From positions 9,723,787-9,787,786 of the forward strand of contig NC_039514.1 of the NCBI RefSeq assembly GCF_003672135.1: 64,000 nt of DNA, in the 5' to 3' direction. Position 1 is the first letter of the stretch; the number at the start of each line of letters is the position of its first letter. Positions 34,929 to 47,193 of the stretch are shown piece after piece. Below the pieces are notes generated by a model that was not told the DNA's origin, did not search any database, and saw only the letters and a list, made by a program, of their open reading frames with translations. Both the position numbers and the translations under genes were made by a program. The DNA is from Ooceraea biroi (lineage: Eukaryota > Arthropoda > Insecta > Hymenoptera > Formicidae).

Positions 34929-37900
34929 ATGAGCTTTTCCGTGAAGAAGACGGGCGGCAGAATGTGGCACGAGGCGCGTAAGCAGGAGAAGAAGATCCGC
35001 GGCATGCTGGTCGATTATCGTCGCAGGGCTGAGCGCCGACGGGACTATTATGAGAAAATCGTAAGCGCATATGACGCGGCGGATTCCCTCGTGCCCGCGT
35101 TAAATTTAGAGAAGCTTTCCATGTACGAGTTTCTACAATGGACCAAGTGTCGTTTCTTACTTCATTTTGCACGTCGATCTTTGATCGTGACCTTCTTTTA
35201 CGTAGCGACTTGGTTTTTTAAAATTTCATAAAGTATTACGAGTACGTCAAGTTTGTAAAACAAGTATAGTACAGGATATATAATTAAGTAATTAGGTAAT
35301 TGTAATGCAGCCAGCGGAGAAACGAGAGTAGTTTAACAAGAGTGCTTTAAAGAGTAGCCTAAATCGAAAAGTAGTTTAAATGAAAAAATATGTCAAGATG
35401 TGAAATGGTACATATTGTCATATTTTTCTGCGTTTTATGAGCAGAGTAGAAGAGATTGATGTAATAGTATGATTCATGTAGTTATATTTATGTAACATTG
35501 CTGAAACACATAATACAGATGAATATTCTTGGAATATTCTACTTAGAAATCGGATCCCACGCAATTTCTGCAATTGTATGGCAGACCATGTAAGATACAC
35601 TTGGATCCAGCGATAGCCGCTGCAGGTGATAGTCCAGCGAACATGTGAGTGTCATCTTGATATTAATATTGTCAATCTGATTCAAAATTAATACAACAAA
35701 TACATCAAATAAAGCTTAATAATAAAGTTTTTATTAATTAACCTCAACTTGATTTACGAATGGCACAGGATGCCATGGCAGGGCAACGAGGACAATCTCA
35801 TTGACCGGTTTGACGTGCGTGCGCATTTGGACTGGATTCCAGAGGCACCTGACACTATCGACGTGGACATTGCCCTGACAAGCGAAGATAGACATATCAA
35901 CTACGAGCGCTATCGTATTATTGTACAAAATGAATTCTTGGGTGGTGAGTTTTTCATTCTTGTACGTGGAAATTCTTTGATGAGCTTTCTCTAAGTTTCC
36001 CTCTAATCGAACGGGCTCTTTTCCAGTGACCGAGGAGAAGTTTCTTCACCAGATACACCTGGAGGAGCTCTACGGTTCGTCTACGAAGGTGGATGCTGCA
36101 AAGGATAAAAAAAAGTCTTCTAACAATGCTGCTATCGGATACAACTATGAAACGGAAGAGCCGATACCAGAACCAGTGAAGCCTACTGATCCGGTAATGT
36201 CGGAGGAGAAGGGGGACGATGAAGATAGCGATATAGATTTAGGTACGTCATTTTCCTCCGTGAATGTTCAATCTATTTTGAAATGCTGAAGAAAAGAGTA
36301 ATTGTCACACACAATATGATCTTTTGCTTTTCTTCAGACATATGCGTCGACGTATCGCAGATAGAGCCGTCACAAGCACACGAAATGAATCTGGTGGCTC
36401 AGAAGTACGGGCTCTTGGGCGCTGATTATTTTAGCTTCTTGACGCAGGATTTCGAGGAAGCCGAGACCTTGCGGCAGGCTCGAAAGCAAGAGGAAGAGAA
36501 GGCTATGTATTCGGTAAGTTAATATTGATGAACAAAGATAGACATTTATTTTATTCAATAATAGATGTAAAAACCTAACATTCAGTCTGAAATAATTCTG
36601 CAGACAGGCAGATGTAACTTCCTTTTTTTTTTAAACAGGGACGACGATCGCGTAGGGAACGACGTGCGTTTAGGGAGAAGAAGATGATAGGTCGCGTCAT
36701 GAGTCCGCCCAGGTAAAATAATTTCGTTGCTCGCTCTCTCGAATCGTCTCCCCTTGCTCACGACTCGCTCACGCAAGTCCTTCGTTTGCAGTTACGCGGC
36801 CAGAGAGAGCCCGGAATACAATCCTTACAGAAAGTCTTCTTCCAAGTCGCGATCGCGATCCGCATCACCTATAAACACCGGACAGATCACGTACATCACG
36901 AGCTTCGGCGGCGAGGAAGAAACCCATAGCAGTACATCGCACGTGTCCTCCTCGAACTCGAGGAAAGTCAATTATTCGTACCTCAGACGACGCAGGTCGG
37001 ACAGCCCCGCGTTCAACGAGAGAACGGTCAGTAGGAAGATATCCAAGTCCAGATCGCGGAGCTGCTCACGCTCCGTCAGCCGAACCAAGTCGTATAGGAT
37101 GCGCGACGTGAAGCGAAGTGGATCGAGGATGAGGTAGATTCCGCAAACAAAAAATAGTTCTAATAACAAAAAAAAGAAAGTGATTAAAACAAATTATAAA
37201 ACTGAGTAATGTGAAAAGCGAGAAACCGTTTTGCGTTTGGTTTTTTTCGCAGATCAAGGAGAACACGTTCGAGGCCTCGAAAGTACACGCGATCCCGAAC
37301 GAGGAGCCGCTCCCGACGGTCGCGCACGCGAAGCAACTCACGCCCGCGCTGCCGCAGTATTAGCAGATCCCGGTCGCGGTCGATCTCGCGATCTAGAACG
37401 CGAACAAGGTCTCGTTCGCGTTTGAAGAGGTCAAGGAGCTCGTCCTCGAGCAGCGTGTCGAAATCGAGGTCGCGATCCAAGTCGCGCAACAGGAGCCACT
37501 CGAGGGACAGCCGGAAGAGACGATACTCGCCGTCGAAGTCACGATCCAAGTCCCGCTCGAAAACGAAGTCTCCGTCAAGATCGAGATCAAGGTCGAGAAG
37601 TCAGTCGAGCTGCAAGCGTTCGCGGAGTGATGACAATAAGACGCCAGCACTGCCAAGGTAAGGGGATTCGCCCCTTCGGATTTCTCGCAACGCGAAACTC
37701 GCTCTCATCGCGTTCTGCTTGTATTAGGTATTACGGCCGGCGTGGGAAATCGTCGAGTCTCGAGCTGGAGCTTTCCGATAACGAGGAGAAATCCAGTTCA
37801 GCAGTGCCGAAGACATCGACAGTTAACGCAAGCACGTGAGCATTCAGTACAACTTTCAGAAACGATACCGATTTCCCGTGAAGCACATCGCGTGTATATC

Positions 37901-39165
37901 GATACGTTTGTTACGTTCCAGGAACAAGCCAAAAGCAGGGTTAAGTACAAATTCTGGTGGCGGACACAAAGTCAGTAAGAACCGTAACGCTTTCTTAGTC
38001 ACTTAACGCGCAGAGAATAAAAGACAGATCATGCTTGTCCCTCTATATAAGTACGAACGAGGAGGAAGAGCTTGACGCAAGCGCTTCTCGTTTTCTAATC
38101 GTCTAATTCGCACGGCACACGAACGTGTCCACATCGTCGTTTATTTCATATTTTATTTTTGATGTGTCTTGAAATTACATTTGCAGAATGTGCATCACGA
38201 GGAACTTGAAGTTTCCGTTCATCATCATTGTTCTGAAATCATTTGTCACTCAATCAAAATTTACATTCAATTAATTGTGTTGTAGTTATTGCTATTAATA
38301 ATATTATATAAATCAATTAACCCATATCTGCGTTTCGTTAATCGGCAGAATGGAAGAAACGACAAATTTCAGATGATGCACGTTCACTTACGTATTTCCT
38401 GTAACTGATACTTAACGTGTTACACACAGTACATACGTACTTGTGTACGTGTTGCGGGCCAAATTCACAAACTATGCCAATAAATCGCACTAATGTACAA
38501 AGTACCGGCCTTTAAGAATTTACATCTTTCAGTCACTGAAAATCACACCCCAGGAGCGGCTTAAGAAAAAAATGCAAGCCCTGTTGAACAGACAATGTGA
38601 GTTTAGTAGTATTAAACAACGATCAACACGCGCGGATACCTCATTATTAGACATTCGCGGGATTAACTTAAAAAAAAAAAAAACTGGCATCGCTTCAGAT
38701 AAAGCTGACAAGAAGGCGGAGCAGCTGAGGATCGAGAAAATGGAGCAGCAGAGGCAGGATCGCGAGGACGAGATTCGGGAGATGTCCTTGAAGCTTCGCA
38801 GAAAGTAATTTTCGCATCCCTTGAATGAATCTAGACACGTATATCTACACGTATATGTTGGTTTGCAACTTCGTAACTTCTTTTCGTTTGGCATTTTTTC
38901 TCGCAGGCAGAGAGAAAGACGGCACAGATACGAGGGTCACAGTTCGGACACGCGTTCATCCTTGTCGCGTAGTCCCAGTCCGAGTCGTAGTCCGCGGCAT
39001 CATGCGATGCGTCGCGACAGACGAGACGTGGATGGCGATCGCGAGCGCGACAGGGACCGGGAGAGGGATCGGCGTGACGACCGCGACCGAAGCAGAACTG
39101 AATCCCGCAGGAGGTACAACAGGGACTCGTCACCCCGTTCGCTGAGTCCTAGGAGCAGTCGGTAG
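34929..39165 (+). CDS. Clasrp: CLASRP/SFRS16-like CLK4-associating SR-related protein
   Basis: SR-related nuclear protein that associates with CLK kinases and influences alternative splicing. Thirteen coding exons: 34929-35060, 35547-35644, 35769-35944, 36027-36242, 36338-36513, 36639-36712, 36792-37133, 37253-37657, 37728-37835, 37922-37970, 38533-38596, 38699-38804, 38907-39165; 734 aa. Family marks are MWHEARKQEKK near the start, MPWQG..DNLIDRFDVRAHLD, YERYRIIVQNEF, an acidic middle, IGYNYE, EEEKAMYSGRRSRR, ITYITSFGG, a long Arg/Ser domain in exons 7-8, TPQERLKKKMQALLNRQ and a C-terminal Arg-rich tail. Many orthologues start at the MWHEA methionine (34962), so the first 11 residues may be untranslated. 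The exon 10 donor is an unusual GTCAGT, chosen because it preserves frame. Confidence 0.93.
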
Positions 39166-40578
39166 AGATTCTTTGATTCTCTCGCAGTTTTCAGGAACAA
39201 GTTGCGCAACTTGCATTTAAATGATGATAATTTAAATGATTGAGCGATTCTGTTTGAGTTTTCTATGCTACGTGAAAAAAATTAATCTGTAGACTTATTA
39301 TGTTAATTAAATTACTATACTAAATTATACTATTAAATTATTAATATAAATATAATTTAATTAAATTACTATGTTAATTTAATTAAATTATCTTTCAGAG
39401 GCCTAGTCGACTACTGAGACAGGATTGAGAGCATTTTGAACACCGAGGGGCGCACGTTCAATCTTCCACCTTACTGATCTGAAACGGATGTTTCGATTAC
39501 TTCCTGTTCAATAGCATTCCTTCCTTAAGCGCTAATCGTCTCGGGGAGGGGGGTTGCGCGATAAAGAAAATATGCGAAGCGTATCTTCCGCGAGCCTCAA
39601 TGTTCTTTCCTTTTGAAGCGCGTCGAGAAGTCGGGCGCGAATTCACTTTACGAAACGAACAGGGATATTCGTACGTTCGTGCATCGTATTTCGTTATATC
39701 GTAATGTTACGTAACGTGTCATCAGCGTGAACAATATCGTGACGATTCACGGGTATTATTATGGAGTCTATAATTTTTGTTTATCCTCACAGAAGGGTGC
39801 ACTCTCGATCCCACGTGTACCGAGAATATTGTTGTATTTTAGAGTTGAATGCACTTTGCAATCTAACAGCTATTTACTGTTAATATTATTCGATAATATT
39901 TAAATAAATAAAGATTCTCATTTCCCAGCAGACGAAAAAGATATACTTTTCTACCGATCCAAGCCTATCGTTTTTCGTCTCATTGTCAGTAGTGTCCCAT
40001 GGAACGCATCTTTACGTAACAGAAATTGTCCCATGGACACTCATCTGTCAGGTTTTATGTAAGAAATGTCACGCACGAGTGTCGATCATGGGACTCTCCC
40101 ATTGTAGTAGTTATAAGTACTGTTTATAAGTAGTTATAATGCGCAGTATTACGTAACATTTATCTACACATTGTGTCTCAAACAACGACTGACACAATCG
40201 TGTTCTCATACAAATTTAAATGAATGAATTATTACTTCTTCTGACTACGGTAAGTAGGAATGTTTCCCCCGCATTGTTAAACATGCAGTGCTCTTTGCTC
40301 AGGCTTACGCTGGCTGGAGCACCACTGTGCTAGGCCTAAGATGCCGGCGGCGGGGTGGGGGTACAGCTTGTGCTTCTCTATATTATATATTTCAGGCCTC
40401 TAAGCTTATCGCTAGCTAGCCGAAGCGCGGATTGCGCATATACGCGTCTTGTTTGTTATCCCCTCTCTATCACACTTTCATGACTTTCATGTGATCTACG
40501 AATTGTACGTTACGGTTCAAATCTGGTCTAACCGTTCAAGTTATCAGAAGAATATTGGAACAAGTTGATGCTGCTGAT
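39166..40578. other. CLASRP 3' UTR and intergenic DNA before gephyrin
   Basis: No gene is seen. The first part is AT-rich (39290-39390). AATAAA motifs near 39903-39912 could end CLASRP transcripts. A GTCCCATGGA motif recurs at about 39994 and 40029. The part nearest 40579 should contain the gephyrin promoter and leader. A short CGGTTCAAATC at about 40513 resembles a tRNA T-arm but has no cloverleaf around it. Confidence 0.5.
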
Positions 40579-43500
40579 ATGGCGCCAATCAGATTTGCAA
40601 TATTAACCAGTATGTACCGTAATATTTATATGATTCATATCTGATACGTATGGTACATGTTAAAAACATCAGTTAATAAATTTCGTTATAACAAAAAAGA
40701 TTACAACAAAATATTTTAGTCGTGTTAGTTTTTGGAAGCTTGTCTCCTGTGCCTTCCATTGTCTTTGATTATTAATGATTCTGCATTATGTAGAAGTGAA
40801 CGTCACATGCATTTCATGATGTCAGGGCACAGCTGTACTCAATAATTGTTTGCTGATATTAAAGTTAAGATTTAAATTATAGATAACTAATAATTAAAGA
40901 TATACTCGGCACACGGATTTGGCTTCCATTGCGTTCTTCAATTTCGTTCTCTAATAATTTTATTGTACAGTAAGCGATACTTGCGCCAATGGAGAGAAAG
41001 AGGATGGAACCGGTCCGTTAATAAAATCATTAATCAAGAGCCCAGATGAACTGGTAAATGTGGGTACTCCGATTCACCTACTTAAGGGAGAAGTATGCCA
41101 TACTGCAATTGTGCAAGATGATGAAGATTTAATTATAGTAAGTATATAAATAGTAACTATACAAACGTGTTAATATCTTTCCTTTAGAATGCTGGTAGTT
41201 TTGATTTGTCTCATGTTATAGAAACAGCTGATCGATTGGAGCGATAAGAACAAGGTTGATGTTATTCTCACCATTGGTGGTACCGGAGTCTCCCACAGAG
41301 ATGTTACACCCGAGGCGACCAAGAAAGTAATTCATAAAGAGGTTCCTGGAATACCCACAGCGATGCTTATGCAGAGTATAGAGGTCACACCGATGGCAAT
41401 GCTGTCTCGGTAAAGCTTTGTTCATCCTTGTAATCTTCAAACTTGCAGATTTTCTTGTAATTGATGTTTTCTTAGAGCTGTGTGTGGAATACGGGGCAAG
41501 ACGTTGATCATTAACTTGCCTGGCTCGTGCAAAGGTGCGTTCGAATGCCTGAATGTGATCGCACCTGCGATACCGCATGCGGTGGAAATAATCATGGATA
41601 ACAAAGCGGGGATCGAAGTTACGCATAAGAACGTGCAACGTTGCACGTTACGTAATGTAAATAACACATACGTAAGTAGCGTATGTAACATAGCTTGCAC
41701 TCATCTGGCGCAAATATTTTTATATATTAGAAATATAAAATTAGTTATGCATTTATTAAATTATTTTACAAGAAAATCCTTTTAGTATGGAATAAGAAAG
41801 AACAAATAACAATTACCAGTAGAATAATAATTAATAATTTTATATAATTATTAATAATAATTTTATGAGAATATTCACAGTTTATGTACACGTTTTGCAG
41901 ACGCAGACATATGTCGAGAATATAACTAGTCGCCCGAGGACATCCCCGTTTCCTATGATCTCCGTAGAGGAAGCAACCCTTATAATACGCAACATGCAGA
42001 GCACACAGATAGAAAGGATAGATGCAAAATATGCCCTCGGCAGGATACTGTATAGCAGTGTACTTTCTCACGTTAACTTGCCACCGTTCAGAGCTTCTAT
42101 TAAAGATGGATACGCAGTACTGGCGAGCGATGGGATAGGCAGGCGTAGAGTACTGTGTGGTGTGAAAGCAGGAGCCACGGTAAAAAATCATGATAACGAA
42201 CTCTGTAACGCGCCATGAGCTAGAGTCGTAATAGTAATAAGAGAACGCATAATGGGAAATTTTTTTTAGCCCATTTCGATTCGCCTGGAACCTGGCACCT
42301 GCGTGCGCGTGAACACCGGAGCACCGATTCCTAGTGGTAAACAGCAATATAATTAGAAGTTTACTAATCTTCGATTTATTTACGACGGAAAATTCAGTGC
42401 TCCTATTTTTCCTGATCGCAGAGGCAACGGCTGTTGTACAAATTGAGGATACGAAACTGCTACTGAAGAGTTCCGACGGCACGGAGGAAGAGGAGATAGA
42501 CATAATGACTTTACCAGTAGAGGGACAAGACATCAGGTCAATATTCTTGCTGAATTTATTCAAGTCTTTCGACGCTTTGTACATCCCTCGAAAAATTCCA
42601 TTTAAAAAATTTTTTAAATATCTGTATTTGCGTGTTGTAGACCTATCGGTAGCGACATAGAGGCAGGGAGTGAAATTTTGTCCCAGTACAGATATATTGG
42701 CCCAGTGGAGATGGGACTACTGGCGGCTTGCGGCTGTAAAGATGTTAAAGTATTCATGCTTCCATCCGTGGGTGTGTTATCTACCGGAGATGAACTGCAG
42801 GAGGCAGATGGACAGCTTCTGAAACCGGGACGCGTCTTCGACAGTAACCGGATAACTTTGATCTCGCTCTTACGAGAAAACGGCTTCAAGTCTATCGATT
42901 TCGGAATCGCGGTTGACGAGTAGGTGTATTGAAATTTCCCACGACTTCTCACAATGCTGTAAAACTCTTTATATCATAATATATTGTAATCTGCATGCGA
43001 CTGATACAATTTATTGCTTCTAGCGAAAGCGCGCTGATACAGAAAATCACCGAAGCTCTGGACAAAGTGGACGTAGTCGTGACAACCGGCTCCGTGTCCA
43101 TGGGCGATCGGGACATGTTAAAACCTATTTTGGAGAAGCATTTTAAGGCCGTTATACATTTTGGTGTTGTATCTTTTTTTCTTTTAATTATCTTGATATA
43201 CTGGTGTAAGACGCGTGCTTCTTAGAATGCCAAATGTATTCTTCCAGGTCGCGTAAATATGAAGCCAGGAAAACCTACGACATTCGCGACGTGCGAATAT
43301 AACGGCAAGAGAAAGTATTTCTTGTGTCTGCCGGGTAATCCGGTGTCCGCTATCGTTACCACGCATTTATTCGTTTTGCCCCTTCTGAACCTCATGCAGA
43401 ATAACTATAAGGAACCTGCCATAGTGCGAGCCAAGGTTTGTGAGACAGTTTTTGTCAACAATATGGGATTCAGATATGTATTATTTTTTGTATTAACTGC

Positions 43501-43748
43501 AAGTTGTAACGTTGTAGTTGACGTCGTCGTACAATCTGGACCCGCGTCCCGAATATGTGAGCGCGACGTTGAAATGGAACGACAAAGAACCTCTTCCACT
43601 TGCCCACAGAACAGGAACTCAGAAAAGCAGTAAGTTACTGAGTTACAAAAATGGTAATGCGCTCTTGATGTTGCCCGGCCGAACAGAGAAGAAACAGACG
43701 TTAAACGAGGGTGACGTCGTACCAGCGATGTTAATCGGCTTTAATTAA
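40579..43748 (+). CDS. Gphn: Gephyrin (cinnamon), two-domain molybdenum cofactor enzyme
   Basis: Bifunctional enzyme for the last steps of molybdenum cofactor synthesis: the N-terminal MogA-like domain adenylylates molybdopterin and the MoeA-like domain inserts molybdate. Eleven exons: 40579-40609, 40971-41137, 41222-41409, 41476-41671, 41901-42179, 42270-42336, 42422-42536, 42641-42919, 43024-43163, 43248-43435, 43518-43748; 626 aa. Visible motifs: IRFAILTISDTCANGEKEDG, TIGGTGVSHRDVTPEAT and NLPGSCKG (MogA); KDGYAV, NTGAPIPSG, GPVEMGLLA, STGDEL, SVSMGDRDML, MKPGKPTTFAT and LPGNPVSAIVT (MoeA), and a LDPRPEY C-terminal domain. The linker between the two halves is short compared with vertebrate gephyrin. 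MoeA positions differ from the human form: SVSMG for GVSMG, and EATAVV where human has ADAVV. The short first exon is less certain than the rest. Confidence 0.93.
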
Positions 43749-44814
43749 TTTCGAAGATGCATTTAATAATTTATGCTGCAGCGAAGGCCCTTTCTGCCGC
43801 CGCTCTTAATATAAAAGCATAAGAAAATTAGTGCAAGGTATGTAATGGAATTTGTAATGGAATTTTGTAATTTGTAATGGTAATTTTGTAATGGAATTGG
43901 AATGGGTTATTACTGCACTACTAATGCAATTGAAAAGATTATTATTAATATTTTATAGAAAAGTTTATTGTTATTGAGTATTTTTAATAAAGATATTTTA
44001 GCAAGTAAAACTATGTCTTGTGCTTATCATTAACTTTATTCTGCAGGTAGATAAAACTATTTGTCTCATCGTTCAAACATATTAAAACTAAAAATTTATA
44101 TAATTCACTAGTGAGTACGTTTTATAATAAAAAGTTTATTTAATTTACAGTAAATCTGGTTGACGAATCATTTTATCTGCTATTTATATCATCTTTTTCC
44201 TTTATTTTTCTTCTTGTTTATTGAGCCCGTTCGAAGATCGTGAGGTGCTCTATCTTCCACACGGGTCGAAATAAAGATCGTGAATTAATTGTACTAAATA
44301 TTAAAAATTACTCGTGTCTAACTTATAGTTGAGTCATACTACTTACTTTTCAACCGAAGATAGCGGAGGATCGTAGCGGAATTTTTTTTAACTAAATTTG
44401 TAAACCGCTAAGGGAAATTGTCATTCTGTAGAATCTAACAGATGGCAGCACGGCCTTGTGTAAGGAATTTTTATTATTTTTTATAATAAAACATCGTTAT
44501 AGCGAAATAAATAATATGAAAATAAAGACTAAAAGAGTCATACGAAGATTTAGAATATAATACTTTATCTCATAAAATAATAATAATAAGATCACGAGTT
44601 AGTTCTTGGTTCGTAGCGGCGCTTAATTCTGGCAAAGCTCGCGATATTTCGACTAAACACGTCATTATCCAGGCTCGTTCATTGTGCACCGCTCGCGCAC
44701 GTTTCTGTCCTATTACCGTCATTGTTCCTGTTTTTTCTCTTTTCTGGAAAAATCGTGGTTTTAACCCCGATTAACTGTTGTCAAGTATAATAAAACGAAA
44801 GAACCGCTATCACA
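43749..44814. other. Gephyrin 3' UTR and spacer before CCT3
   Basis: AT-rich DNA with no recognisable gene. An AATAAA at 43986-43991 is a likely polyadenylation signal for gephyrin. The last 200 bp before 44815 should hold the CCT3 promoter; a pyrimidine-rich stretch lies at about 44728-44745. No other feature is seen. Confidence 0.5.
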
Positions 44815-46935
44815 ATGTTCGGACTGGGCGCAGCACCAATTGTGGTTCTGAGTAAGTCGGATTTTTCGCGAGTGTCACTTGTTTGGCAGTTCGCGCGTCT
44901 ACAAACGCCTCCGAATTTTCCGTCATGTCGAATATTCTGATTATTGTAGGCCAAAACACGAAGCGGGAGAGCGGCAGGAAGGTGCAGAGGGAGAATATTC
45001 ACGCGGGCAAGGTGAGCGTCTAACCTCTGTGAATCAACAGTACATTGCCTTATTAGGCATTACTCGCGATTGCCGGCGCGCCCACGCGTGCTCTACCGAG
45101 AAGACGGGAGCTCACATTTGTAGATCCACATTCTGATTCATCAATTTTACAATCACGGCACATTATATTTTAGTTTAAACATGAATGAATTAAACATTTA
45201 TAATTAAATTTACAATTAAATTTAACTTATAATTTAAGTCTTGTAACTATTTTTATGGGCTTGGTTGGTTTGACAGGTTCTTTTATTCTGTCTTCACCTT
45301 TGCAGGCGATCGCTGATGTTATCAGAACGTGTCTAGGTCCACAGGCTATGCTCAAGATGCTCATGGATCCGATGGGCGGCATCGTAATGACGAACGATGG
45401 AAATGCGATCTTGCGTGAGATTACAGTGCAGCATCCCGCCGCAAAATCTATGATAGAGATCGCCAGGACGCAGGACGAGGAGGTGGGGGACGGTACGACG
45501 TCAGTGATTGTCCTGTCGGGAGAGATCTTGGCGATGGCCGAGCCATTCTTGGAGCAAAACATGCACCCTACTGTCATCATAAGGGCATACCGTCAAGCTC
45601 TGGAGGACATCGTCGTAATCCTGAACGAGCAGGTGAGCGTCGAGCTCGACTGCACCGACAGGGACAAGTTGCTCCAGGTGATAAACTCGTGCATAGGCAC
45701 GAAATTCATCAGACGCTGGTCAGAACTGGCGTGCCAGATCGCGCTGGATGCCGTACACACGGTGATGTTTGAAGAGAACGGCAGACGAGAGATCGACATC
45801 AAGCGCTACGCCAAGGTGGAGAAGATTCCGGGCGGCACGATCGAAGATAGCGCTGTCCTGAAGGGTGTGATGATCAACAAGGATGTGACACACCCGAAGA
45901 TGCGACGTTACATCAAGGATCCGAGAATAGTGCTGCTCGACTGTCCATTAGAGTACAAAAAGGGCGAGTCGCAAACGAACGTCGAGATTATGAAGGACAC
46001 CGACTTCACCAAGATCCTGGAACTGGAGGAAGAGCACGTGAAGAAGATCTGCGACGACGTTATTTCGGTGAAACCGGACGTCGTGATCACGGAGAAGGGT
46101 ATATCCGATCTGGCGCAGCACTACCTCGTCAAGGCGGGCATCTCTGCAATCCGCAGGCTGCGTAAGAGCGACATCAACAGGATCGCGCGTGCCTGCGGTG
46201 CGACCGTCGTCAATCGCACGGAGGAGCTGAAGGAAGAGGACGTCGGCACGGGCGCTGGTCTCTTTGAGATCAAGAAACTCGGTGATGATTACTTCTGCTT
46301 CATCACCGAGTGCAAAGATCCCAAAGCCTGCACCATTATCCTGCGAGGCGCCAGCAAAGATATCCTGAACGAGACCGAGAGGAACCTGCAGGACGCGCTG
46401 CACGTTGCCAGGAACCTCCTCATCGATCCTAAACTCGTACCTGGTGCATAAAACTATCGATATTTGATCTTTTGTTGAAATTATTGATTCTTATATATTT
46501 AATATATTTTTTTTCTTAGGTGGTGGAGCAGTAGAGATGGCAGTGGCGCGCCTCTTAACGGAGAAGGCAGCGGGTCTCGCCGGCGTCGAGCAGTGGCCGT
46601 ACAAGGCGATCGCACAGGCGTTGGAGATCATTCCCAGGACGTTGGCGCAGAATTGCGGCGCGAACACCATCAGAACCCTGACGGCACTGCGCGCGAAGCA
46701 CGCGACGGAGGGCACCACTTGGGGCATCGATGGGGAGACGGGTAAACTGGTTGATATGAAAGAACGCGGCATCTGGGAGCCGCTGTCCGTCAAGCTGCAG
46801 ACGTATAAGACGGCGATCGAGACCTCGATCCTGTTGCTGAGAATCGACGACATCGTGTCCGGCAGCAAGAAAAAGAGCAGTGGGAACGAAACCGCGCAGC
46901 CGAGCCAGGTCACGCAGGAATCGATGAAGGAATGA
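44815..46935 (+). CDS. Cct3: T-complex protein 1 subunit gamma (CCT3)
   Basis: Gamma subunit of the cytosolic chaperonin CCT/TRiC, which folds actin, tubulin and other proteins with ATP. Exons 44815-44851, 44950-45011, 45306-46443, 46520-46935; 550 aa, close to the human 545. Group II chaperonin marks are visible: NTKRESGRKVQ near the start, TCLGPQAMLKML, DPMGGIVMTNDGNAIL, EVGDGTTSVIVLSGE, VEKIPGGTIEDS, TEKGISDLAQHYL, DVGTGAGL and, in the last exon, GIWEPLSVKLQTYKTAIE and LLRIDDIVSG. The ATP-binding and hydrolysis GDGTT motif is intact. It is tail-to-tail with COG8, the stop codons being 258 bp apart; an AATAAA at 47089-47094 is a likely CCT3 polyadenylation signal. Confidence 0.97.
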
Positions 46936-47193
46936 ACGCCGCCTCCTCGATACCTCAGAGCCTAAACTTAAAGTTTTGCATCTACGTGTAAGGTTCGATT
47001 ACTTTTGCACCATTGCATTTACATCTGCCCTCAATTTCTATCTCTTCTCTATTCATTTTCACAACAAAGGTACACGATAAGATAACACAATAAAGATAAA
47101 AGATAACGTAAAAATTCTCTTTTTATTATATATACATTGTCTCATGGAATATGGAATAGCAAGCGATCCGATCGCACGTGTCCATATTTACAA
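46936..47193. terminator. Convergent 3' ends of CCT3 and COG8
   Basis: The 258 bp between the two stop codons contain AATAAA on the plus strand (47089-47094) and AATAAA on the minus strand (TTTATT at 47122-47127). The signals sit so close that the two 3' UTRs probably overlap or nearly so. Confidence 0.55.

Noticed and set aside
37184..37549. Minus-strand Arg/Asp/Leu-rich frame
   Set aside because: It is the antisense of the CLASRP Arg/Ser domain; regular RS codons make the complement open.
40505..40530. Possible tRNA T-arm (CGGTTCAAATC)
   Set aside because: No D-arm, anticodon arm or acceptor pairing could be found at the right spacing.
41766..42584. Minus-strand frame of 272 codons across gephyrin exons 5-7
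   Set aside because: It is antisense to confirmed gephyrin exons and spans their introns; no family features.
45255..45305. Upstream extension MGLVGLTGSF of the large CCT3 frame
   Set aside because: This is intron sequence ending in the TTTGCAG acceptor; the true protein continues from exon 2 (REN-IHAGK) into AIADVIRTCLG.
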